A DNA stretch of 64,000 nt. It comes from Gemmatimonadota bacterium. Lineage in GTDB: Bacteria; Gemmatimonadota; Gemmatimonadetes; Gemmatimonadales; Gemmatimonadaceae. A program made the translations under genes and the position numbers. The notes under the pieces are model-generated. The model had not been told where the DNA came from. It ran no database searches and saw nothing but the letters and a program-made list of their open reading frames with translations. Numbering within the stretch: the stretch's first letter is position 1; every line of letters begins with the position of its first letter. Shown piece by piece: positions 7,485-13,711 of this stretch. Location of the stretch: the NCBI GenBank assembly GCA_016712265.1, contig JADJRJ010000030.1:868001-932000 (forward strand). The letters are read 5' to 3'.

Positions 7485-8656
7485 ACGCCCTTCCCCCCCG
7501 ACTTTGCATCCCAGGTTCCCCATCCTTCGGCGCGTTCATTCCGCTCCACGGCGGCCCGGGTACCCTCCCGGAACCAGAGCGGGGTCTCGGCTGGGGGATC
7601 CGCGTAGACGCCACGGAGCGCATCGTGGGGTTCCGGGAACGGCGACTGCTCCGCGATCTCGGTGGCCGCGTCGACTTCGTTGCGGACGCGGGCGTCCACC
7701 GCATCGAGTTCTGGCGCCGTGAACCCCAGCTCCTTGAGCAAGACGCCGTGGTAGCGGTCGATCGGGTCATTGGTCGCCGCCCACTGCTCGATTTCACCCT
7801 CAGGCACGTAGGACTGGTTGTCGTGTTCGGCGTGGCCTTTCCGTCGGTAGGTGATGAGCTCGACCAGCGTGACGCCGCCGCCAGCGCGCGCGTGGTCCAC
7901 CGCCGCGCGAGTAACGTCGTACACCGCGAGGACGTCGTTGCCATCGGCCTGCAGCCCCTGCACGCCGTATCCCGCGGCCTTGTCCACCATCTGCTTCGCC
8001 GCCGTCTGCTTCCAGGTCGGCGTCGAGTAGGCGTACTGGTTGCTTTCGACGACGACGACCAGCGGACAGCGTTGGACGGCCGCGAGGTTGATGCCCTCGT
8101 GAAAGGCGCCGGTGGACGTGGCGCCATCCCCCACGTAGACGAGGCCGACGCGATCCTGCCCGCGCATCTTGAACGACAGGGTCACGCCGGCCATCACGGG
8201 GACCATGTCGCCTAACGGGGAGATCTGCCCGATAAAGCCACGGTCCAGGTCCCCGAAGTGGATGTTCAGTTCCCGGCCGCCGGTGGGCGAGTCGCCGCGG
8301 GCCATGTATTGGCGCAGGATCTCGAGCGGGGTGGCGCCTTTCACGAGCATCGCGCCCATGTTGCGAATGAGCGGCGACATGATGTCTCGTCGCTCGAGGG
8401 CAAAGCACGAGCCGACGGCGTCGGCTTCCTGGCCCAGCGACCGGAACAGCCCGCCGACGACCTTGGTCTGGCGATACAGCGCCACGAGCCGTTCTTCGAG
8501 GGTGCGCGTCAGGCGCATCCAGTAATACAGCTCCAGCTTCTGTTCGCGCGACAAGAGAGCCGACGGCCGCGTCGAGGCAGCCTTGTTGCGAATGCGCCGA
8601 TCCACCGCCCCGGGGTCCTGCCGTCCGCCGTCTGCCGCCTGCCGTCTACTGCCCAT
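7481..8656 (-). CDS. 2-oxo acid dehydrogenase E1 component, alpha subunit
   Basis: An E1alpha of up to 391 aa. The thiamine-diphosphate motif runs from GDGATSTG through ESNQYAYS. LFRSLGQEADAVG and the phosphorylation-loop-like YRRKGHAEHDNQSYV are also present. It decarboxylates the 2-oxoacid together with E1beta. The first ATG (8654-8656) directly follows the preceding stop, and its first dozen codons are a degenerate GACGGCA heptamer repeat. The native start may instead be the in-frame GTG at 8605, giving MDRRIRNKAAS. A Leu-Gly pair is encoded TTA-GGC at 8210-8217. Confidence 0.9.
   Translation of the reverse strand: MGSRRQAADGGRQDPGAVDRRIRNKAASTRPSALLSREQKLELYYWMRLTRTLEERLVALYRQTKVVGGLFRSLGQEADAVGSCFALERRDIMSPLIRNMGAMLVKGATPLEILRQYMARGDSPTGGRELNIHFGDLDRGFIGQISPLGDMVPVMAGVTLSFKMRGQDRVGLVYVGDGATSTGAFHEGINLAAVQRCPLVVVVESNQYAYSTPTWKQTAAKQMVDKAAGYGVQGLQADGNDVLAVYDVTRAAVDHARAGGGVTLVELITYRRKGHAEHDNQSYVPEGEIEQWAATNDPIDRYHGVLLKELGFTAPELDAVDARVRNEVDAATEIAEQSPFPEPHDALRGVYADPPAETPLWFREGTRAAVERNERAEGWGTWDAKSGGKGV
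8620..8655 (-). repeat. Degenerate GACGGCA heptamer repeat, about four copies
   Basis: Read on the minus strand the stretch parses as GACGGCA, GGCGGCA, GACGGCG, GACGGCA. It begins within a few bases of the stop codon of the gene at 8657-8968 and occupies the first codons of the E1alpha frame. A near-identical block lies between actD and actE (56018-56050), and a pure tandem version lies at 53835-53910. Confidence 0.75.
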
Positions 8657-8968
8657 TCAGTACGCGGCCTCGAGCTGGTGGCGGGCGTCGTCGTGGCGGT
8701 GCAGGCTCACGAAGAACTTTTTCACATTCCGGTCGAGCCGACTTTCGCCCATCTGGTCGGTGTGCACCTCAACGAAGGTGTAGTGACCGCCTTCGGGGCG
8801 AGCCGACAGGCGCAGGTGCGCGACCACCTCGGGGGTACCCACGACGCCCGAAAAGACGCGTTCGCGCGTGCCGCGCGGGTTGAGTGACAACCCGAGGCCG
8901 GTGAAGAAGGTGTCGGCCGCCGCGATCACCTCGGCCGGCGCGAGGTGCGTACGATAGAAATGCCGCAT
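8657..8968 (-). CDS. Uncharacterised 103-aa protein
   Basis: A 103-aa soluble protein starting MRHFYRTHLAPAEVIAAADT. A helix is followed by alternating strands (GVVGTPEVVAHLRLSA, HYTFVEVHTDQMGE) and a basic C-terminal helix. The fold could be a small alpha/beta barrel of the START or ABM kind, but no motif decides this. It sits 4 bases after the lipoprotein gene upstream and its stop abuts the E1alpha start. This makes it part of the operon that links inositol-lipid genes to the dehydrogenase complex. Family not recognised. Confidence 0.65.
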   Translation of the reverse strand: MRHFYRTHLAPAEVIAAADTFFTGLGLSLNPRGTRERVFSGVVGTPEVVAHLRLSARPEGGHYTFVEVHTDQMGESRLDRNVKKFFVSLHRHDDARHQLEAAY

Positions 8969-8972
8969 GGGA

Positions 8973-9410
8973 TCAGTCCTTGACCTGCGTGGTGTCGTCG
9001 CCCGGCGCCCGCTCGGGGTAGACCTGTTGCATCCAGTCTTGCACCCGCTGCAGAGCCTGTGTGGAGTCGCGCCGGAACTGCAGCCCGACGGCCCAGGACC
9101 CGGCGGTCACGAACATGAGGTTGGTGCTATAGGTGCCGATTTCCGGCTCTTTCGTGAACCCGTTGTTGATGCTCTTGCGGTCCTCGTTGGTGGCGAAGAT
9201 CCGCCCTTCACCCCCTTCGATGGGCTCCCCACTTTCCTTGTCCCGCACCACGACGCGGAACCGGATCGGCTCCAGGGCGCGGGGCGGGACGGGATCCATC
9301 CAGACCTGGATGAAGAGGTCCTCGGTATACAGCCGCTGGTGCGGCCGGTCGCCGGTCGGCGCACAGCTCAATGAGAGGAGCGCGAGGGCCGTGGCGACGA
9401 GGGGCCTCAT
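8973..9410 (-). CDS. Predicted lipoprotein with YtkA-like beta domain (145 aa)
   Basis: A signal peptide, MRPLVATALALLSLS, ends in a cysteine (LSLSC), so it is probably a lipoprotein, although the lipobox is not ideal. The mature part alternates beta strands (LFIQVWMDPVPP, IRFRVVVRD, GTYSTNLMFVTAGSWAVGL) and resembles YtkA/FixH-like immunoglobulin-type domains of periplasmic proteins. That assignment is inference. The ATG at 9410 overlaps the inositol-phosphate synthase stop by 4 bases; the longer frame upstream is a shadow of that gene. Confidence 0.65.
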   Translation of the reverse strand: MRPLVATALALLSLSCAPTGDRPHQRLYTEDLFIQVWMDPVPPRALEPIRFRVVVRDKESGEPIEGGEGRIFATNEDRKSINNGFTKEPEIGTYSTNLMFVTAGSWAVGLQFRRDSTQALQRVQDWMQQVYPERAPGDDTTQVKD

Positions 9411-10741
9411 GACGCGTAGTACTCCAGGCCAAGGTGGGTGATCTGGTCCTCGCCCATCAAGTGGCGGAGGGTGTTCTTGAGTTTCGTCTGCTGGATGAAC
9501 AGGTCGTGTTCCGGCTGCAGCCCGGGGGCGGCCATCGGGCTCTTGTAATAGAATGACAGCCATTCCTGGATCCCCTTCATTCCCGCCCGCATGGCGAAAT
9601 CGGAGAAGAGGGCGAGGTCCAGCACAATCGGCGCGGCGAGGATCGAGTCGCGGCAGAGGAAGTTCACCTTGATCTGCATGGGGTAACCCATCCACCCCAC
9701 GATGTCGATGTTGTCCCAGCCTTCCTTGTTGTCCCCACGCGGCGGGTAATAGTTGATGCGGACGACGTGCGAGAAGTCCTTGTACAGCTGGGGATAGACC
9801 TCGGGCTGCAGGATCGTGTGCAGCACGGAGAGCTTGGACTCCTCCTTGGTCTTGAATGACGCTGGGTCATCCAGCACTTCGCCGTCGCGATTGCCGAGGA
9901 TGTTCGTCGAATACCAGCCGGCGAGTCCCAGCATGCGCGCCTTGAGCCCCGGGGCGATCACCGTCTTCATCCAGGTCTGACCGGTCTTGAAGTCCTTCCC
10001 CGAAATCGGCACCCCGCGTTCATTGGCCAACTGAATGAGCGCCGGCGTATCCACCGCAAGGTTGGGAGCGCCGTTGCAGTACGGGACCCCTTCCATGATG
10101 CACGCCCAGGCGTAGAGCATCGACGGGGCGATCTCGTCATCGTTTGCCGCCATCGCCGCCTCGAAGGACGCGATCGTGGCGTGCTGCGGTCCCGGCTTGA
10201 TGAAGGTCTCGGTCGAGGCACACCACACCGCCACGAGGCGATCGCACTGATGCTTCGCCTTGAAGTCCCGGATGTCCTGGCGCAGCTGCTCGGCCAGATC
10301 GCGCTTCGTCGGCCCCGTCTTGACGTTGGTGGTGTTCGTGAGGCGCGTGACGTACTTCGAATCGAAGACCGCCTTCATCGGCACGATCCCCTTGAGGAAG
10401 TCGGCCATCGGCGCCAGGTCCTTGTCTTCGAGCACGCCGGCTTTCTTTGCCGCCGTGTAGGCGTCGTCGGCAATCGGGTCCCAGGCGCCGAACACCACGT
10501 TCTTCAGGTCATACAGCGGGACAAAGTCCTTGATCAGGGGTGCCCGACCCTCGGTCCGCTTGCCCAACCGAATCGTCGCCATCTGCGTGAGCGAGCCAAT
10601 CGGCGCGGACAACCCCCGGCGCACACTTTCCACGCCGGCGATGAACGTGGTGGCGACGGCACCGAGCCCCGGGGTAAGGATCCCGAGCTTGCCGGTGGCC
10701 GGCTGGATGGAGACGCGAGGTGTTGAGGATGAACCCTGCAC
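9407..10741 (-). CDS. ino1: Inositol-3-phosphate synthase (myo-inositol-1-phosphate synthase)
   Basis: A 444-aa NAD-dependent enzyme that converts glucose-6-phosphate to inositol-3-phosphate. The Rossmann motif is near residue 18 (LTPGLGAVATTFIAGV). Family blocks include VVFGAWDPI, NTTNVKTGPT, AWACIMEGVPYCNGAPN, SGKDFKTGQTWMKTVIAP, GWYSTNILGNRDG and VGWMGYPMQIKVNFLCRDSI. A GTG at 10741 is chosen as start. It gives a normal length and lies 23 bases after the CDP-alcohol phosphatidyltransferase gene. The neighbour suggests that the product is used for inositol phospholipid synthesis. Confidence 0.93.
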   Translation of the reverse strand: MQGSSSTPRVSIQPATGKLGILTPGLGAVATTFIAGVESVRRGLSAPIGSLTQMATIRLGKRTEGRAPLIKDFVPLYDLKNVVFGAWDPIADDAYTAAKKAGVLEDKDLAPMADFLKGIVPMKAVFDSKYVTRLTNTTNVKTGPTKRDLAEQLRQDIRDFKAKHQCDRLVAVWCASTETFIKPGPQHATIASFEAAMAANDDEIAPSMLYAWACIMEGVPYCNGAPNLAVDTPALIQLANERGVPISGKDFKTGQTWMKTVIAPGLKARMLGLAGWYSTNILGNRDGEVLDDPASFKTKEESKLSVLHTILQPEVYPQLYKDFSHVVRINYYPPRGDNKEGWDNIDIVGWMGYPMQIKVNFLCRDSILAAPIVLDLALFSDFAMRAGMKGIQEWLSFYYKSPMAAPGLQPEHDLFIQQTKLKNTLRHLMGEDQITHLGLEYYAS

Positions 10742-10764
10742 GATGGATGGACTCCGAGTTTCGA

Positions 10765-11478
10765 CTAACGAGGGAGAGTCGCCGACACGGCGGCGACAGG
10801 AGAAGGCGTCACGGTGGACGCCGAAGATTCCGCGACCCCTTCGGGCAGCTGGCTGGTCACGCGATACACAAACGCAATGCGTTGGATCGCCGTGATCCAT
10901 GCCGTCACGGAGAGCAGCACGCAAATCCCGATCAGGACCCATCCGTCCAACGCGAGCCCGAAGAACGCCTGGGGTGCGGATAACAGCGTGACACGTTCCG
11001 GACGCTGCAGCATTCCCACCTTGGCGTCGATCCCGAGGCTCTCCGCCCGGGCCCGTGTGTAGGACGTCAGGAACGTCCCGATGATCCCCATCAGCAGCAC
11101 ACCCACCATGGGCGTGGACGTCCACGACGGGACGGAATGGTGGACATCGTTCCGCGCGAAGAAGATCACCAGGCCACCCAGCACCGCACCGTCGGCCACC
11201 CGGTCGAGGGTCGAATCGTAGAACGCCCCAAACACGGTCGAGCGCCCGGTTCGTCGCGCGACCGTCCCATCCAGGACGTCGCAAATGGCCGTGAGGCCGA
11301 GGGTCCATCCGGCAATGGAGATGTGCCCGGTGGCGTAGATCACGCCTGCCGTCATCGCCCACAACGTGCCGATCGTGGTGATGGTGTTCGGGCTGACGCG
11401 TCGTTCCACCATCCAGTCGGCGACCGGGGCAATTACGCGCAGGTAACCGCGCTTAATGGCTTCCCAGAATGTGACCAT
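10765..11478 (-). CDS. CDP-alcohol phosphatidyltransferase, probable phosphatidylinositol-phosphate synthase
   Basis: An integral membrane enzyme of about 237 aa. The CDP-OH-P signature DG(x2)AR(x8)G(x3)D(x3)D is intact, from DGTVARR to DSTLD, and several transmembrane helices follow. The family condenses a CDP-diacylglycerol with an alcohol. Inositol-3-phosphate is the likely acceptor because inositol-phosphate synthase is the next gene, but phosphatidylglycerol-type chemistry cannot be excluded. The ATG at 11478 (MVTFWEAIKRGYLR) fits the family better than a TTG at 11583. The C-terminal 30 residues are a Ser/Val/Pro-rich tail. Confidence 0.85.
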   Translation of the reverse strand: MVTFWEAIKRGYLRVIAPVADWMVERRVSPNTITTIGTLWAMTAGVIYATGHISIAGWTLGLTAICDVLDGTVARRTGRSTVFGAFYDSTLDRVADGAVLGGLVIFFARNDVHHSVPSWTSTPMVGVLLMGIIGTFLTSYTRARAESLGIDAKVGMLQRPERVTLLSAPQAFFGLALDGWVLIGICVLLSVTAWITAIQRIAFVYRVTSQLPEGVAESSASTVTPSPVAAVSATLPR

Positions 11479-11592
11479 GCACGGGGGAGGACGGGGGGCG
11501 ATCTGGCCACGCGGCCCCAGGAGCGCGGTGGCGTAGAATCGATAGAAGTCCGTGAAACTACGGGGTTTAGTGCCCTTGAACAACCCGCGGAG

Positions 11593-11925
11593 CTAGGGTA
11601 CCCGCCAGTCCACCACACCGGTCAGGGCCACCCCCTCCCGCGTGTACGATCGGCTCCCATCGGCGAGGGCTGCGCGTAGCCGAATGGAGGCCCCGGCCGC
11701 GACGCCGTTGACCGCCAGGACCGCGGTGGTGTTCGACGGCACGCTGCCGATCGGGAATTCCGCCCCGCCGGGCGCCGTCACGTAGACAGTCACCGCTTGC
11801 GACGCGGTGTTCGTCACCTTGACCGAGCTGGGCGTTGCGCCAGGGTTGGTTGGGGTGGTAACAACCACCTTGCGTGCGCAGGCCTGAGACGCCGCAAGGA
11901 GCGCGACGAGGAGGAGCTTTCGCAT
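11593..11925 (-). CDS. Predicted secreted/lipoprotein of unknown function (110 aa)
   Basis: The protein starts MRKLLLVALLAASQACARK, a signal peptide with a cysteine at its end (lipobox weak). The mature part is a small beta-rich domain (VKVTNTASQAVTVYVTAPG, VPSNTTAVLAVNG) resembling an extracellular Ig-like fold. The ATG at 11925 is preferred over upstream codons. It is transcribed divergently from the serine hydrolase at 12013 across an 87-base gap. It lies about 115 bases upstream of the CDP-alcohol phosphatidyltransferase. Function unknown. Confidence 0.65.
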   Translation of the reverse strand: MRKLLLVALLAASQACARKVVVTTPTNPGATPSSVKVTNTASQAVTVYVTAPGGAEFPIGSVPSNTTAVLAVNGVAAGASIRLRAALADGSRSYTREGVALTGVVDWRVP

Positions 11926-11969
11926 GGGACTGGGGTGTGGTTTGGGGCCCGACCGATCGGGTCCCAAGT

Positions 11970-11975
11970 TATACT
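11970..11975 (+). promoter_or_regulatory. Putative -10 element (TATACT) for the serine hydrolase
   Basis: TATACT lies 37 bases before the ATG at 12013 in the divergent gap, in an otherwise GC-rich setting. No convincing -35 hexamer was found at 16-18 bases, so this is a weak call. Confidence 0.35.
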
Positions 11976-12012
11976 CTCCCCACCTCCTGCTGCTCCCGGA
12001 ATCCTCCATCCC

Positions 12013-13218
12013 ATGACACCACGTATCGCGCGTCGTGGCCTGACCCTCGGCTTCCTGCTCCTGGGATGCCGTGCGCCAGCCCAGATCCCCGCGTCACCCG
12101 AACTGGCGATGGCCCCGGAGGCTGAGATCGCCGCACGCGGATTGGACGCGGGGCGAGTTCGCACTGCGCTCGATGGGGTGCTCAGCAAGGCGCTGCGAGA
12201 CTCGGCATTCCCGGGCGCTATCGCCCTGGTGGGCACGCGGCACGGCGTGGTGGCAAGCGCTTCGGTGGGACGTCTCGACTGGCCGGCCTCTGCGGTCCCG
12301 GTTGATGCGGGGACCATGTGGGACCTCGCTTCACTCACGAAGGTCGTGGGCCTGACGAGCGCCCTCATGCAGCTGGTGGCCTCCGGCCGGGTGGACCTCG
12401 ACGCCCCGGTTCAGCGCTACGTCCCCGATTTCGTCGGGGACGGCAAGGAGAGGGTGCGTGTCTCCGACCTGTTGACACACAGCTCGGGGCTCCCCGCGTG
12501 GCGGCCGCTGTACAAGGAGAGTGAGACGCGCGACGCCGCCATTCGGCTCGTCCTCGGCACGCCGCTCGAGGTGCCGACCGGCACGCGCATGGTCTACAGC
12601 GATCTGGGGGCGATTGTCCTGGGCCAGGTGGTCGAGCGCGTCTCGGGACAGTCGTTCGACAGCTACCTGCAGCGGGAGCTGTTCGGCCCGTTAGGCATGC
12701 GGCACACCATGTTTCGCCCACCGCAGGGGATGCGAGGGCATATCGCCCCCACGGAACTGGATCCCTGGCGGCAGCGGCACCTCCTGGGTGAAGTACATGA
12801 CGAAAATGCCGCACGCCTGGATGGGGTCTCATCACATGCGGGGTTGTTTTCCAGCGCGGCGGACCTCGCCCGGTTCGCGCGCATGCTGCTCGGACACGGC
12901 ACGTTCGAAGGTCGCCAGGTGCTCGATTCCGCGACAATCGCGCGATTCACACGCCCCTGGAACCGTTCGATTTCCCCGCGTGGCCTGGGTTGGGAAACCG
13001 CCACCGGAAGCAACTCGGGGGGCCGCAAGCTGTCGGCGCGGGCGTTCGGCCACACCGGGTTCACTGGCACCTCGATCTGGGTGGATCCGGACAAAGACCT
13101 GTTCGTCATCCTGCTGACGAACCGCGTGAACCCGACGCGGGAGAACCGCAAGATCGGTGAGGTTCGGATCGCCCTGGCCGATGCTGTGGCAGACGCCTGG
13201 AGCCGCCCCGACCGGTAG
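12013..13218 (+). CDS. Serine hydrolase, beta-lactamase/PBP-like family S12, lipoprotein
   Basis: A 401-aa exported protein. The signal peptide ends in the lipobox LLGC. The catalytic SxxK is SLTK in WDLASLTKVV, the second motif is YSD (Y-x-N position), and the third is HTG in FGHTGFTG. The LLTHSSGLP block is typical of S12/esterase-EstB-type proteins, which include D-aminopeptidases, esterases and peptidoglycan amidase-like enzymes. The neighbouring amino-sugar genes suggest a role in cell-wall turnover (inference). Start is the ATG that opens the signal peptide. A Leu-Gly is encoded TTA-GGC at 12689-12696. Confidence 0.85.
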   Translation: MTPRIARRGLTLGFLLLGCRAPAQIPASPELAMAPEAEIAARGLDAGRVRTALDGVLSKALRDSAFPGAIALVGTRHGVVASASVGRLDWPASAVPVDAGTMWDLASLTKVVGLTSALMQLVASGRVDLDAPVQRYVPDFVGDGKERVRVSDLLTHSSGLPAWRPLYKESETRDAAIRLVLGTPLEVPTGTRMVYSDLGAIVLGQVVERVSGQSFDSYLQRELFGPLGMRHTMFRPPQGMRGHIAPTELDPWRQRHLLGEVHDENAARLDGVSSHAGLFSSAADLARFARMLLGHGTFEGRQVLDSATIARFTRPWNRSISPRGLGWETATGSNSGGRKLSARAFGHTGFTGTSIWVDPDKDLFVILLTNRVNPTRENRKIGEVRIALADAVADAWSRPDR

Positions 13219-13229
13219 TCGGTCGGGGG
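13206..13229 (+). terminator. Hairpin overlapping the stop of the serine hydrolase
   Basis: CCCCGACCG and CGGTCGGGG form a 9-bp stem around the TAG stop codon. There is no U-tract, so termination is possible but weakly supported. Confidence 0.4.
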
Positions 13230-13335
13230 AACCGGGCGGCAATTCCGGGATACTGTCACGTGCCGGCAGGACCGGGCCTGCTTGTTGCCCTATCCCGGCA
13301 TCGCTACGTTTCCAACGTCACACGCCCCCGATGGT

Positions 13336-13343
13336 AAGGAGGA
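13336..13343 (+). promoter_or_regulatory. Strong Shine-Dalgarno (AAGGAGGA) before the Fe-S carrier gene
   Basis: AAGGAGGA sits about 5 bases before the ATG at 13348. It is among the clearest ribosome-binding sites in the window and fixes this start. Many neighbouring genes rely on overlap coupling instead. Confidence 0.75.
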
Positions 13344-13347
13344 CTCG

Positions 13348-13704
13348 ATGAGCACGAATGTTCAGCCCGACGTGATGGTCACCGTCACCCCCGCGGCCGC
13401 TACCGAAGTTCGGAAGTTCATGGAAGCCGAGCAGGTCTCGCCGGACGTTGGCGGGCTTCGCGTCAGCGTGCAGCCGGGTGGCTGCAGCGGCTTCAAGTAC
13501 GGTCTCCTGATCGAGGACCAGCCCGCGGACGACGACTACGTCGTCGCGCAGGAAGGGTTCAAGATGTTCGTGGATCCGTTCTCGGCGCAGTACATCAACC
13601 AGGTTGTGATCGACTACACGTCGTCGATGCAGGGTTCCGGCTTCACCTTCAAGAACCCGAACGCGACCGGCGGCTGCGGCTGCGGGTCGTCGTTCTCCGC
13701 CTGA
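13348..13704 (+). CDS. erpA: A-type iron-sulfur cluster carrier (IscA/ErpA/HesB family)
   Basis: A 118-aa HesB/IscA-fold protein. The cluster-binding cysteines are in GGCSG (about residue 49) and the C-terminal GCGCGSSF. It carries Fe-S clusters to apo-proteins in the cytoplasm. The window contains several potential clients, notably the ActB Fe-S subunit. A strong Shine-Dalgarno supports the start. It appears to be a single gene followed by a terminator-like hairpin (13751-13784). Confidence 0.9.
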   Translation: MSTNVQPDVMVTVTPAAATEVRKFMEAEQVSPDVGGLRVSVQPGGCSGFKYGLLIEDQPADDDYVVAQEGFKMFVDPFSAQYINQVVIDYTSSMQGSGFTFKNPNATGGCGCGSSFSA

Positions 13705-13711
13705 CGAAGGC

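Noticed and set aside
13206..13229. Hairpin at the serine hydrolase stop as a strong terminator
   Set aside because: It overlaps the stop codon and lacks a U-tract, so it is kept only as a weak call.
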